From positions 1 through 64,000 of the forward strand of contig NZ_JAXBME010000018.1 in the NCBI RefSeq assembly GCF_033963835.1: DNA of 64,000 nucleotides. Reading direction: 5' to 3'. The first letter of the stretch is position 1; every line of letters starts with the position of its first letter. This document shows, one piece after another, positions 39,181-49,394 of the stretch. The DNA comes from Cytobacillus sp. IB215665 (GTDB lineage: Bacteria > Bacillota > Bacilli > Bacillales > SM2101). The notes under the pieces were generated by a model. That model saw only the letters and a program-made list of their open reading frames with translations. It did not search any database and was not told the origin of the DNA. Position numbers and translations under genes: made by a program.

Positions 39181-41547
39181 TTGAACAAGAAATGGATTCA
39201 GTTATTATGTGCTTTGTTCTTAACCTTTAGTATTACGGGAAGTGCTTCAGCAACTGTCATAAGCGAATCTCAATTAGAAGAAATGGAAGAACCGAGTTAC
39301 GGTGAACGGTTTACCGCAAACATTTTCACCTCCATTGCGAATTGGTTTATAGATGTATTTGGTGCTCAAGACGTGTCACAGCTCGTTTTCCAAGATAAAA
39401 TAGCATCTGGAGATGAAAAGTGGCTCACTGATGGTTTTATGGGAAAAAGAGAGGCATCAGTATATGGCGTGTTTCCTGAACAGTATTTTGATGGAATTTT
39501 ATCCCTTTACAAAGGGTTTGAATCTATCACACCAATCCCGATTGTGGTTTTAATCAGTTTAGTAGGGTTACTATTACTCTTAAATAACTTTAGTGGAGAT
39601 TCTCGCACGAAACTAAAAGATTATTTATTAGGGATATTTCTTCTTGTAATAGCATTAAGGTTTGGAATTGAGATATGGAAAATCATGTTTAATATCAACT
39701 ACATGATGATTGACTTTGTTTATGATACTGCAACTAACAGCGGTATTAATATCGGTCCTTTTCTAAATTCGATATGGGGAGGACAAGAGTCTTATGAAGC
39801 GATCACAAAATTTCAAAGTTTAGGGTTAGCGATGTTAGTATTTGCAGCACTCTTGATGACTTTCACTTTAAACTTTCAATATGCTGTAAGAATGATCATT
39901 CTATCAATTTTATTTTTGATATTTCCACTCGTTATTATTAGCTTGATATTCCCATCAAGGAGACAAGCTTTCACTTTGTGGGTACATGAAACAGCAAGTA
40001 ACATTTTTATGCAATTTGCCCATGCGGTTGCGCTAGTATTGTTTTTCTATCTCACTCAAAATGTAAGTGATATATCAATATGGGTTATTTTTGCTTACTT
40101 TGGTGGCTTACCTATCGTGGTGAATACTGTTAATAAAATCGTTGGTGCGTTTACGGGAATACAGTCTAGCGGTGGTATAGGTGCTGATATGGGAACGACG
40201 ACTGGGTTTAATTCATTTTCCAACATTGGAAAAATGGCAGGTATTCTAGGGAAAGGTTCAAAGAATCCCAATCCCCTTGACAATAAGATACAAGGCGGAA
40301 GAAATGAAGGGAAATTTGATAGGCCTCAACTTCAGTCAATGAATAATGGTGGATCTTCAAGATTACCTGTTTCAAACGGTAATAGTATTTCAAGAGCAAT
40401 CTCAAAACCAACGACTGCAGGTAATCTATTACGCTCTTCTCTAATAAAAGGCAGTGGAATGATTGCAGGGGGGATTATTGGCGGTGCTGCTTCTGGGATG
40501 ATGTCTGGTAATGTCGCTTCGGGTGTGCATATAGGAGCAAAGACAGGCAACAATGCTTTTGCAGGAGTAGGAAACAGTGTTGCAAAGGGAGTTGATAACA
40601 CCGTTAATTCAATTAAAGATTTTAAAGCTGGTTCATCCATTGGCGAATCAATAAAGGAAAGAGTCGGATTTGGAGACAAAGCACAACTATTTGATAAAGA
40701 TGAAGCAGGAGCGATTGGCGAAAAAGCTTTTGGTAGACCTGGTAAGCTTGCAGGGAAAACAGTTGCTGTAACAAATAAAGCTGTTAATAAAATGACTGGT
40801 GGAAAACATGGAGCTAATTCCATGAAAAAAGTAAATGACCTTACAGATTTAAGGAAGAATCATGATGAGACTGTAGGTAAACGTCAAGAAATCGAAACAC
40901 CGCTTCAAGGGGCTAAGATAAGGTTGGAAAAAGCCAAAGCTTCATACGGTGAAGGGTCAGCCCATCATAATGGATTAAAGAACAACTTTACTCAAGCTAA
41001 ACAACAATACCAACAGTCTATAGGAGGACTGAGTAATATTGATAAGCATCAACAACCACAACAGTATCAACAACAACAGCTACAAATAAACCAAGCAAAA
41101 GAAACGATGGATTATCATCAACAAGCACTACAGACTCCTCATCCCGATTTACAATCAGCACAAGAAGAGTATAATGCGATTAATGCTCAAGCATTAGGGT
41201 TTGATTCTAAAATACACGATTATAAAGAACAGATTAACTCACATTATTTTTCTGAAAAAGCCAGTTCTGATAATGGGAATCCACCACCTACATCAAAGGG
41301 TGGAAATCAATATGAGTCACCTTATCATACTCAGTCTAATGTGCAACAACCACTTAAAAGCAGTCAAAATCGAAAGATGAATAATCAATCACAGCAAGGT
41401 ATGTCAGATAACAATCAAAGTGGGAGATTAAATCAACAAGGACGTTTATCACAAGAGCAACCAAGAAATACCCAAAGAAACAATCAAGAACAACAACAGG
41501 TGCTAAAAAGCCTTGTAAATAAGCGAAACTCAAGAGGTTCGTTGTAA
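39181..41547 (+). CDS. VirB6/TrbL-like polytopic membrane protein with Gln-rich tail
   Basis: GTGAGGTG (39167-39174) suits TTG 39181, giving 788 residues. A signal peptide (LCALFLTFSITGSASA) is followed by membrane helices at about 110-128, 140-156, 210-260 and 285-325. From about 340 the protein is soluble: Gly/Ser-rich segments, then a Gln- and Asn-rich tail with coiled-coil stretches. The helix core fits VirB6/TrbL channel proteins. The tail may interact with the DNA or the coupling protein. Confidence 0.75.
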   Translation: MNKKWIQLLCALFLTFSITGSASATVISESQLEEMEEPSYGERFTANIFTSIANWFIDVFGAQDVSQLVFQDKIASGDEKWLTDGFMGKREASVYGVFPEQYFDGILSLYKGFESITPIPIVVLISLVGLLLLLNNFSGDSRTKLKDYLLGIFLLVIALRFGIEIWKIMFNINYMMIDFVYDTATNSGINIGPFLNSIWGGQESYEAITKFQSLGLAMLVFAALLMTFTLNFQYAVRMIILSILFLIFPLVIISLIFPSRRQAFTLWVHETASNIFMQFAHAVALVLFFYLTQNVSDISIWVIFAYFGGLPIVVNTVNKIVGAFTGIQSSGGIGADMGTTTGFNSFSNIGKMAGILGKGSKNPNPLDNKIQGGRNEGKFDRPQLQSMNNGGSSRLPVSNGNSISRAISKPTTAGNLLRSSLIKGSGMIAGGIIGGAASGMMSGNVASGVHIGAKTGNNAFAGVGNSVAKGVDNTVNSIKDFKAGSSIGESIKERVGFGDKAQLFDKDEAGAIGEKAFGRPGKLAGKTVAVTNKAVNKMTGGKHGANSMKKVNDLTDLRKNHDETVGKRQEIETPLQGAKIRLEKAKASYGEGSAHHNGLKNNFTQAKQQYQQSIGGLSNIDKHQQPQQYQQQQLQINQAKETMDYHQQALQTPHPDLQSAQEEYNAINAQALGFDSKIHDYKEQINSHYFSEKASSDNGNPPPTSKGGNQYESPYHTQSNVQQPLKSSQNRKMNNQSQQGMSDNNQSGRLNQQGRLSQEQPRNTQRNNQEQQQVLKSLVNKRNSRGSL

Positions 41548-43406
41548 TGGATAATCATAATCAACAACAAGATCCACATTCACTGGGTAAAAAAGTCGCA
41601 AGTGAAGCTGGAAATTATGCTAAGAGAAAAGTTGCGAATGCAGGTAAAAAGATAGTAGCAAATTTCTTTAAAAAAGTAGTGCTAAAGGGAATAAAAGCTT
41701 TACTCATTAAGACTGCTCCCATATGGGGATCAGTCTTATTAGTTTTCATACTAGCATGGCTCGGTTTTATGATGATCTATGCTTTTCCACGTACTGTAGC
41801 TGAAGACGTAAAAGCAGGGGCGACAGAACAGGTTGAAGCATTTTTCGGTTTCTCTGAAATGGATTTAGAAGGATTTGAAGATGTATTTGAAACTTATGAT
41901 GAAGTCGCTTCAAGGTGGGATGAAGGTTTAACACAAGAACAAAAAGCACAAGCTGCACCATATGAGCTTAGATGGGGCGTATTAGCTGGTGTTGACCGAA
42001 TGAGAAATGATCCTCATTATTACGAAAACATGCTCAAATTACTGGAAGCACCTGAAGAATTGCTAGAGTCCTATTACGATGCAGAAAGCACATATGGGAT
42101 TCCTTGGCACATTCTTGCAGGGATACATTATCAAGAGACAATGTATGAAGAGGGCTCCATAGAAGACGATGATAGTACTACAGAAGGTAGAACAGGTCCT
42201 TTAAACATGGATGAAGCTTTTTGGGAACAGTACGGAGTTGATGGTGACGGTGATGGGGAGAGTAACTTACATTCTTCAGCTGATGCGATTTCATCACTAG
42301 CAAACTACCTAGATAAAAATGGTTTTGATGTAGATGATCTTGAGGACAAAGATAATCAAGAGATTCTGAATGAATTTAATGAGGGGAATTCAACTTGGAA
42401 TGCTATAAGGGTACTGGATTCTGCTGAAATGATTAAAATTCTTCAGGAGATTAAAGATTTAGAGGACACATTATCATCCGAAGAAATAGAAGAATTGATG
42501 GATTCTATCTCTAAAGACAATATTTATTATCGTGATGAAAACCTTATAACACCTAAACCAGAAGAGACATTTGATGCTTTGCGTCCTTACTTCACGTGGA
42601 AAGATTCGACCATTACTAGGACATGGGAGGAAGAAGTTTGTTTCGAAGATCCGGAAACGGGAATTGAGACATGTACAACTGTAACAAGAAAGTCTGTAGA
42701 AGAAGTATCTCTTTTAGTTGAAGCAGACACGTATGAAGGACTTTATGAGCATATTTACGAGTGGCAAACATTAATAGAGGGAAAATATACCGTTGTTAAG
42801 GAAGTGAATACAAGAGTTATACCTCCAGCCGATTACTTAAAGCCTTTCTATGATTATTTAGCTTCCTTTGGTGTAACACAACAACTAGATAAAGAAACGA
42901 CGATTAATATTATTAAACTATTTGACACTATATTTGAAGGGAAACACGAACTTAGAGAATCTCTTATTACCGACAACTATCCGAGGATTGAAGCAGCTAA
43001 TGGGTGGATATGGCCTACAATATCAACAAGAATTACATCAGGTTTTGGTCCAAGACCTGCTCCGTGTAGTGGATGTTCCACTTTCCATGATGCGATAGAT
43101 ATTGGAGCTGTTACACCAGGTGTAGCTGGTGATCCTATTTTTAGCATTGCTGATGGAACTGTTATTGTTTCTAAATACAGCAAGTCAGCAGGGAATATGG
43201 TTACAGTTGATCATGGAGATGGTATTCAGTCGAGATACATTCACATGCTTAAAAGGTTAGTTTCAGTTGGCGATACTGTCACAGCAGGGGATATTGTTGG
43301 AACGATGGGAACGACAGGTTATTCAACAGGTGTACATTTAGACTTGCAAATTAAGATTAATGGTAAAGCGGTTGATCCAAGGCATTATTTAGGGGGAGGA
43401 AATTAA
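41547..43406 (+). CDS. VirB1-like cell-wall hydrolase, SLT-like plus M23 peptidase
   Basis: ATG 41547 overlaps the TAA of the previous gene. One membrane helix (55-78) places the rest outside. Residues 180-265 (YGIPWHILAGIHYQETMYEE) look like a lytic transglycosylase core. The C-terminus (about 485-615) is an M23/LytM domain with ITSGFGPR, HDAIDIGA and GVHLDLQI. The enzyme would open peptidoglycan for the transfer channel. Confidence 0.85.
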   Translation: MDNHNQQQDPHSLGKKVASEAGNYAKRKVANAGKKIVANFFKKVVLKGIKALLIKTAPIWGSVLLVFILAWLGFMMIYAFPRTVAEDVKAGATEQVEAFFGFSEMDLEGFEDVFETYDEVASRWDEGLTQEQKAQAAPYELRWGVLAGVDRMRNDPHYYENMLKLLEAPEELLESYYDAESTYGIPWHILAGIHYQETMYEEGSIEDDDSTTEGRTGPLNMDEAFWEQYGVDGDGDGESNLHSSADAISSLANYLDKNGFDVDDLEDKDNQEILNEFNEGNSTWNAIRVLDSAEMIKILQEIKDLEDTLSSEEIEELMDSISKDNIYYRDENLITPKPEETFDALRPYFTWKDSTITRTWEEEVCFEDPETGIETCTTVTRKSVEEVSLLVEADTYEGLYEHIYEWQTLIEGKYTVVKEVNTRVIPPADYLKPFYDYLASFGVTQQLDKETTINIIKLFDTIFEGKHELRESLITDNYPRIEAANGWIWPTISTRITSGFGPRPAPCSGCSTFHDAIDIGAVTPGVAGDPIFSIADGTVIVSKYSKSAGNMVTVDHGDGIQSRYIHMLKRLVSVGDTVTAGDIVGTMGTTGYSTGVHLDLQIKINGKAVDPRHYLGGGN

Positions 43407-43407
43407 T

Positions 43408-43821
43408 ATGACTAAGAATCTAACAATTTATAGATTAGTCTTTGTAACACTAGCAGTAATTATTAGTTTTATGGGATTTGTAAATTACACTCATGCTGAA
43501 ACAGAAGGGATCGTCATTCCACCATCAAATGAAAAGGCGACTGATACTATTATTGATAAAGATAAAATTATGAACATGGCTGACAACGTGGATGGTGAAG
43601 AATTGATAGACAAATTGAGAGAAGTAAGTTTAAAAGCTCTTTTTATTACTTTGATCATATCTGGAGTGTTATTTTTTATAGGGGCGATATTTTCTAGTGC
43701 AAGAAAATTATCTATAGTATTTCTTTTTTGCGGTCTTTTTGGCTATTTCTTAATTAACTATACGGATGATGTATTAGCGTATTTAATGTATGCGGTCAAT
43801 GAGATATCTGAACTACTATAA
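43408..43821 (+). CDS. Small T4SS membrane protein with signal peptide
   Basis: GGGGGAGG precedes ATG 43408, two nt after the previous stop. It has a signal peptide (cleavage near THA-E at 30), a charged middle and two helices (76-95, 100-118). The layout is like the VirB2-like protein at 35599, so it may be a second pilin-type or accessory subunit. No family is certain. Confidence 0.6.
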   Translation: MTKNLTIYRLVFVTLAVIISFMGFVNYTHAETEGIVIPPSNEKATDTIIDKDKIMNMADNVDGEELIDKLREVSLKALFITLIISGVLFFIGAIFSSARKLSIVFLFCGLFGYFLINYTDDVLAYLMYAVNEISELL

Positions 43822-43950
43822 TTTCACTTCTTTTTTATATATTAAGACAGTAAAAACATATAAACGATCATTCATTTAACTATTTGATATTTTTAATAAC
43901 ATTTCACAGAAAAATAGTATACAAAACTAGAAACTTATGGTAACGTTAAG

Positions 43951-43980
43951 TTGACAATCGAGAAGCGCACAAACTACACT
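43951..43980 (+). promoter_or_regulatory. Candidate promoter for the surface-protein genes
   Basis: TTGACA (43951-43956), an 18-nt spacer, and TACACT (43975-43980) lie in the 181-nt gap after the T4SS genes. GGGGAGGGAG follows before ATG 44003. Confidence 0.5.
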
Positions 43981-44002
43981 TTTTTTTCGGGGAGGGAGAA
44001 AA

Positions 44003-45088
44003 ATGAAGAAAATCGGAGTAGGAATACTAGCAACAAGTCTAGCATTATCAATGGGTTTAGGATATGCAGAGGATAATTTCAATCCAGTATCAGTTAGCGC
44101 AGCGGAGCAAACTATTAAACAATTTAGTGACATACCTTCCGATCATTGGGCGAGAGCAACAATAGATTGGGGAGTTCAGAAAGGTATCATAAAAGGATAT
44201 AATGACGGAACATTCCGCCCCAACGCAGAAGTAACCGAAGCCCAATTTTTGAAGATGTTAATACTGTCCTATGTTTCGGAAAGTGAATTGTCCGCTAACA
44301 GCAACGGACATTGGGCTGATAAATATTATGATTACTCTAAAAGTTTAAATTACCCTGCCAATGGGATAAGTAAAATAGATGTACGGGATAAAGCGGTAAA
44401 CAGGGAAAAAGTTGCAGAATTAATTACAAGTTCTCAAGGGGTTAACTACCTAAAGGACAATGCCATTACATATTTACTTGGGAATGACCTAGCAAAAGGG
44501 CGCACATCAAAAACCATTGTAGGATATGACGGAAACAGTACGTTAACTCGTGCTCAAGCTGTACAATTTGTGCTGAATCTAAATTTAAATGGGAATGAAG
44601 GTATAAGCGCTAGACCGTCTGATGCATCGGATGTAAATGCATTGCCGAAAATAGCTTACGAGCTGAAAGCTGTGTTTGAACAAAAAGAGATTGAAGGATT
44701 GATAAATTCACTTAATAGTTTTCAAGCTAGTGGGCAAAGTCAGATATGGCATGGTTCAGAAGAAAAAATGGGATTAGACCTGTATGGAAACTATTCCGAA
44801 GATATGGGAGAATCAGAATTCCTATCAATGCCACTTGTTGCTATTTCGCAAAATGACACACAAAATACTATTATGATTACGTTCTATAATCAATTTAATG
44901 ATTTAGAACAACAGTATATTAAAGAATTTTTAGCGGTCTATTATCCAACTTCGTTCGAAAAAGCTTTCGATGATATTTTTAAAGCAAAGCCAGGTAATTC
45001 AATTGTTGGAAGTTATGATAATAGATATTTTTCTACTGGTATTGTTGGGAAAGATAAGTTGCCTGTAGTGAATATCGGGAGGGATTAA
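44003..45088 (+). CDS. S-layer homology (SLH) domain protein
   Basis: GGGGAGGGAG precedes ATG 44003. A signal peptide (about 1-33) is followed by three SLH-type units: FSDIPSDHWARATIDWGVQK with GYNDGTFRPNAEVTEAQF, a diverged middle unit, and VGYDGNSTLTRAQAVQFVLN. SLH domains bind pyruvylated cell-wall polymers, so the protein is anchored on the surface. The C-terminal 150 residues are unassigned. It may help display the pilus or the giant protein at the right end. Confidence 0.88.
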   Translation: MKKIGVGILATSLALSMGLGYAEDNFNPVSVSAAEQTIKQFSDIPSDHWARATIDWGVQKGIIKGYNDGTFRPNAEVTEAQFLKMLILSYVSESELSANSNGHWADKYYDYSKSLNYPANGISKIDVRDKAVNREKVAELITSSQGVNYLKDNAITYLLGNDLAKGRTSKTIVGYDGNSTLTRAQAVQFVLNLNLNGNEGISARPSDASDVNALPKIAYELKAVFEQKEIEGLINSLNSFQASGQSQIWHGSEEKMGLDLYGNYSEDMGESEFLSMPLVAISQNDTQNTIMITFYNQFNDLEQQYIKEFLAVYYPTSFEKAFDDIFKAKPGNSIVGSYDNRYFSTGIVGKDKLPVVNIGRD

Positions 45089-45091
45089 AAA

Positions 45092-46735
45092 TTGAATAAA
45101 CCTATCAAAATTGCCATGGTGCTCAGCATCATGGCAATTCTTATTATGTTTGTAACTATATTTGATGAAAACAATCAACAACAAGCATTAGCAGGAGAAA
45201 TAGACGACTATAGTGATGCTGCTCAGGACCTGATCGAAGAAAATAATATACCATTAGAAAATTACGATGGATACCCATTAAATGAATCAATGCTCCTCAA
45301 GTACGGTATGATCGTGTATGGAGACGAGGATACAGTTATAAATAATGGGACAAATAATGATGTGAAAGATGGAGAAAGTCGTTATCTAGGGTATGATGCA
45401 GATGGAAATCTATATCAAAATTATAAATTTCCTCACGACTACGATGCGACAGGTGATGTTGATAAAGACTGGATAAAAACTCCTTGGGAAGACCAAACAG
45501 GAATAGATAAAGGTATAAATGAGCCAAATTATGACTTATATCCTGGTTTAAAAGAAAAGGCAATAGAACTATTGGAAACCATGCTCGACCCCTACGATCC
45601 CAGCAACCAAAAAAACCCACCAACAGGTCGAACATGGCTCGAAGCATTTAATGCCCTTACTGGTGAGAATTGGACAGCTGAAACCTTGCTTGATTACGCA
45701 GTTATTCATAATTTTGCATCAGAATTAGGTCAAGGGTCAGTCACGTTGTGGAATCGTGGTGGAGACGGCAATTGGTGGTATCAAACGTTTATTATTCCAC
45801 CGCTTGATGGATTTGTTGAGGATGGCTGCCAAATAGACTGTGGTGGTGATGATGGCGGTGGAGACGGTGATCCGGATGATCCAGATAACCCAACTGATCC
45901 AAATGATCCTGACATTCCAGTCGATTACTCTTGCTCTAATAATTGTGGTGGCTCAAAAACAAGTGCAGTCACGTTTACTGAGATTTATACAGTTTGTGAA
46001 ACGGATGAAAATGATCAAATTTTTTGCTATGAAGAAGAGAAAGACTACTACGAATACTTATCTTCAAGCATTGTAGGACTTGATAACTCAATGGTGCAAG
46101 CAGGTTTTGGATTCACTTTTCAAGTTAAAACAAGTTATACAAACCAATACTTTGGTCCAGATGAAGCACCAGGACCAACAAGTGTAACGGTTTCTTTCCC
46201 TGCCTCAGATAGTTTTTTACCCACTTCGGTTTCATTGATTCCAGAAAATCCTGCTGGTTCATGGGAAAATACTTGGACACTACCTGAAGTCTATGTAGAA
46301 AAATTTAGTGGCAATATGTTTTATAGCTCTTTTGATCCAAATCGTGATGTTAATGATCAATTATTAAATGGTGGAAAAAAATGGTTCACTCCTTTTAAGC
46401 AACCAGATGGTGCCTATGATTTCACAGTTAAGACGAGTGGTGCTGGAACAGAAGGACTATACGACTGTAAAGCAGAGTGTGTACTTGTAAAGGGTAGTCC
46501 GTTTGATGATTATGTTGTTCGCCTAGTAAGACCTGATAACCCTTTTCCTAGTGGAGTTGTAGGAGAAAATTGGCAAGGAAACGAATGGATTTTACACAGT
46601 TTAACGGATTGGTATTACAAAGAGGAAGAACAAGGGGATTTCCCGATAGAAACAGGAGAATGGATGCTAAACAACGGATTAGAATATGAATACGAGTCGG
46701 ACGAAGTAGATCCTGATTCAGATGAATGGAGATGA
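45092..46735 (+). CDS. Secreted surface protein with acidic Pro/Gly linker
   Basis: GGGAGG precedes TTG 45092, three nt after the SLH gene. An N-terminal membrane or signal segment (7-24) precedes an extracellular protein of 547 residues. Around 240-280 there is a DGGGDGDPDDPDNPTDPNDP-type linker, flanked by Cys pairs (DGCQIDCGG, YSCSNNCGG). The remainder is beta-rich. It may be a pilus-linked adhesin or mating-contact protein; no family is recognised. A terminator follows at 46753-46788. Confidence 0.65.
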   Translation: MNKPIKIAMVLSIMAILIMFVTIFDENNQQQALAGEIDDYSDAAQDLIEENNIPLENYDGYPLNESMLLKYGMIVYGDEDTVINNGTNNDVKDGESRYLGYDADGNLYQNYKFPHDYDATGDVDKDWIKTPWEDQTGIDKGINEPNYDLYPGLKEKAIELLETMLDPYDPSNQKNPPTGRTWLEAFNALTGENWTAETLLDYAVIHNFASELGQGSVTLWNRGGDGNWWYQTFIIPPLDGFVEDGCQIDCGGDDGGGDGDPDDPDNPTDPNDPDIPVDYSCSNNCGGSKTSAVTFTEIYTVCETDENDQIFCYEEEKDYYEYLSSSIVGLDNSMVQAGFGFTFQVKTSYTNQYFGPDEAPGPTSVTVSFPASDSFLPTSVSLIPENPAGSWENTWTLPEVYVEKFSGNMFYSSFDPNRDVNDQLLNGGKKWFTPFKQPDGAYDFTVKTSGAGTEGLYDCKAECVLVKGSPFDDYVVRLVRPDNPFPSGVVGENWQGNEWILHSLTDWYYKEEEQGDFPIETGEWMLNNGLEYEYESDEVDPDSDEWR

Positions 46736-47010
46736 TTATTCATATTCCTTTTAAGCCTTTCTGCACATTAAGCAGGAGGGCTTTTTTTATTTGTCTTAGG
46801 GAGAGAAGTAAATTTGAAAGGTGTGAGAAAATCATAAAACATTCGATTTTTATAGTATGTTCATTTGCAATTCTCTTAGTGTTTATGCATTCTATCTTAA
46901 CTTTCGTTGAGCAAGTACCCTCAGTGACCTTGAAACCAACAATTATATATTTTTCCATTGTTCTTTATGTTCTATTTATTGCGATGGTGGCGCATAAGCT
47001 ATTTGATTAA
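46732..47010 (+). CDS. Small two-helix membrane protein, start uncertain
   Basis: Two hydrophobic helices (about residues 37-56 and 68-88 counted from 46732) support a real membrane protein ending AMVAHKLFD. ATG 46732 overlaps the end of the previous gene, but its first 20 codons would cover a terminator hairpin. GAAAGGTGTGAG near 46814-46826 could be the true ribosome site, yet no standard start codon follows it closely. Confidence 0.4.
   Translation: MIIHIPFKPFCTLSRRAFFICLRERSKFERCEKIIKHSIFIVCSFAILLVFMHSILTFVEQVPSVTLKPTIIYFSIVLYVLFIAMVAHKLFD
46753..46788 (+). terminator. Internal operon terminator
   Basis: AAGCCTTTCTGC pairs with GCAGGAGGGCTT (12 bp, two G-U), followed by six or seven T. 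It separates the surface genes from the Tad genes. Confidence 0.85.
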
Positions 47011-47062
47011 GTTAGAAATAGACCATATCGAATAGGGAAGATATTTTGAAAGGAGAAGTATT

Positions 47063-48526
47063 ATGAACGTTCATTTAGTATTCGATTCAGACCACATAGA
47101 GGTATTAAAAGATGAGCTAGAACAAATAAACTACAGTGTAAAAGAAACAGACACGAGCCTTGATACATTTGCACAATGGGCTCAGTCTAACGGACAAAAC
47201 CATTCAGAAGTAGCTTTCGTTTATGGCGGGGTTAATGTAAGTAAATATGATTCTGCATATAGTCATAGACAAGCGGTGTTCGAAAGAATACGACAAGTAA
47301 GAATATCACGGCCAGAATTACGTCTTGTGCTTTTATTCCCTGCAGAAGTACAACAAGATGAACAATTCCTACAAAAACTTATTCAACTTGGTATCTATGA
47401 TTTGTACTTCGATGATGAACCCAACCTGAATGACATTGATGAATCATTAAAAAGAACTCGCACATTGGCTGATGTAGAACACTTGATTACCGGCTATAAG
47501 GGTACATCAAATGATGGAATTACTGAAACCAGTCAATATAATCAATACTTTCCAGAAGAAGAAACACAGGAAATAGAGTCTGATTCTAAATTTAAAGTCA
47601 AAAAGGCAAAAGAGGAAGGGAAAAAGAAACTTCTCTTTCAAAAGGGAGATTCAGGGTCAAAACCTATAAAACTACCAAGTTTCAAATTAAAAAACCCGTT
47701 GGAGAACGTAAACATTAAAGCTCCTTCATTTTCATTTAACCTGAACGTTGGGAAGAATACTACAAATCATCTGATCCAGTCGAAAGTAATTGTTGTAGGT
47801 TCTCTACATGGTGGAGCTGGATCAACATTTTTGATTCATAACTTTATGGAATATATAACTGAACAGGGTTTACAAACTGGTGTTTTAGAAGCAACTGATC
47901 AATCTCCAGTATGGCTACAAATCATTGGAAGGGAAATTGGACATATACCAAATTCGTTTAAGTCTTGGGTTTCACAAGTAAAACAAGAGAATTGCATTAA
48001 TAGTGACGTGAAAATACAAACAGAAAACAACATCGTTATCCCCTTATCTTCGAAAGATTCATTAGAGGGTATCGATAATGACATATACCGTACTGTGATT
48101 TTTAATGCAAAACAAATACCTTTACTGTTTGTTGATATATCAACAGATTGGGAGAGCGAATTTGCAAAAGAAGCGATAAAAGTTTGTGATGAATTTTGGG
48201 TAGTTGTGAATCCTGATCCTAATCATTTGAATTCTCAACGACACAAAAAGAAAACAGTTATGAACCTTGCTTATCAGTTAGTAGGAGAAGATAATTGCAA
48301 GTTTATTGGTAACAAATGGGGGAAAGGCATTGATAATGATGAATTTCCAGTGTTACCAGAGATAAGGTTGCCTTATTTTGAAAAAGGAATTAAAGCCAAT
48401 ATGCAAGGAACACCGTTATATTCATTAAATCCTCGTTTATTTAACAAGGATTTTAAGATATTAGGTAAAAGGGTGGTTCAGCCAATCAAAACAAAACAAT
48501 CATTTTTTGAAGTAAAGGGAGGATGA
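47063..48526 (+). CDS. TadZ/CpaE-like protein with degenerate P-loop
   Basis: AAAGGAGAAG precedes ATG 47063. The N-terminal 130 residues form a receiver-like domain (AVFERIRQVRISRPELRLVL), then a Lys-rich linker, then a MinD/ParA-like domain from about 235. Its P-loop reads GSLHGGAGSTF, lacking the Lys-Thr pair, so ATP hydrolysis is unlikely. TadZ proteins localise the Tad pilus machine. It is followed by a normal MinD-like ATPase. Confidence 0.72.
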   Translation: MNVHLVFDSDHIEVLKDELEQINYSVKETDTSLDTFAQWAQSNGQNHSEVAFVYGGVNVSKYDSAYSHRQAVFERIRQVRISRPELRLVLLFPAEVQQDEQFLQKLIQLGIYDLYFDDEPNLNDIDESLKRTRTLADVEHLITGYKGTSNDGITETSQYNQYFPEEETQEIESDSKFKVKKAKEEGKKKLLFQKGDSGSKPIKLPSFKLKNPLENVNIKAPSFSFNLNVGKNTTNHLIQSKVIVVGSLHGGAGSTFLIHNFMEYITEQGLQTGVLEATDQSPVWLQIIGREIGHIPNSFKSWVSQVKQENCINSDVKIQTENNIVIPLSSKDSLEGIDNDIYRTVIFNAKQIPLLFVDISTDWESEFAKEAIKVCDEFWVVVNPDPNHLNSQRHKKKTVMNLAYQLVGEDNCKFIGNKWGKGIDNDEFPVLPEIRLPYFEKGIKANMQGTPLYSLNPRLFNKDFKILGKRVVQPIKTKQSFFEVKGG

Positions 48527-48536
48527 AAAAGTTATG

Positions 48537-49394
48537 ATGACTTATGATTTGAAAAATGTTACAGCCCCTGCGTTTACTCAACCATTGAAAACACACACAA
48601 CAAAGTCGATGAACAGAAAAAAACTGATAGTCGTTGGATCAAGTGGAAAAGGAGGGACAGGCAAAACTACAATATCAACTAACTTAGCATTGTTTTATAA
48701 AAACTTAGGGCATTCCGTTGTACTTTGTGATTTTGATACACCACATGGTGACGTAGCATCAATGTTACAAGTATCAGATAATCGCAATATTAAGACATGG
48801 TTGACTGTACCTCATGATATCCCAACACACATCCAAGAAAACCTCTTAGTGACGACAGAAGAAGGATTGAAGGTCTTACCGTCTATACAAAGTGCCGAAG
48901 AGGAGCAACTGGTTAATAATGAATTACTTGCTAAGAAAATCATCAATAATTTAAGAGAATACGATGTGGTGATTATTGATGCCGCACCAAAATTTGATTA
49001 TTTAATAGAAGAAGCATACAAACAAGCGACAGATATCATTCTAGTTAGTGATCCTAATACGATATCTTTAAATAACATTTACCGAGGCTATTCTCATTTG
49101 AGGAACAAAATTAAAGGCTTAGATGTTCGAAAAGTTACACTTCTTGTCAATAAAGTTCAAGGCAAAATTGGTAAAGATGTTGGGGAATATCGAAGACTTA
49201 CTACCATTGATAACATTTATGAGTTACCATTTGAACCTAAAATGCAACTTTGGCAAAATGACGGGATCATTCCAATTCGTAATAAACAACGTTCTAAATT
49301 ATCTAAATCTATTATTGAAATAGGTGATTATATTTATCCTTCAATGAATGGGTATGGAGGAAAGAAAGGAAGAGTCAAATGGAAACGCGGATAA
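48537..49394 (+). CDS. MinD/ParA-like ATPase of the Tad locus
   Basis: Two consecutive ATGs (48534, 48537) follow GGAGG. The P-loop is complete (GSSGKGGTGKTT, about 36-47) with the deviant Walker A Lys, then CDFDTPHGDVASML and VIIDAAPKFDYLIEE. It is the active member of the CpaE-type group and probably positions the pilus. It overlaps the peptidase gene by 16 nt. Confidence 0.88.
   Translation: MTYDLKNVTAPAFTQPLKTHTTKSMNRKKLIVVGSSGKGGTGKTTISTNLALFYKNLGHSVVLCDFDTPHGDVASMLQVSDNRNIKTWLTVPHDIPTHIQENLLVTTEEGLKVLPSIQSAEEEQLVNNELLAKKIINNLREYDVVIIDAAPKFDYLIEEAYKQATDIILVSDPNTISLNNIYRGYSHLRNKIKGLDVRKVTLLVNKVQGKIGKDVGEYRRLTTIDNIYELPFEPKMQLWQNDGIIPIRNKQRSKLSKSIIEIGDYIYPSMNGYGGKKGRVKWKRG

Noticed and set aside
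40332-40823. Minus-strand ORF of 163 codons inside the VirB6-like gene
   Set aside because: Pro/Ala-rich translation is the complement of Gly/Ser-rich codons; no ribosome site and no independent support.
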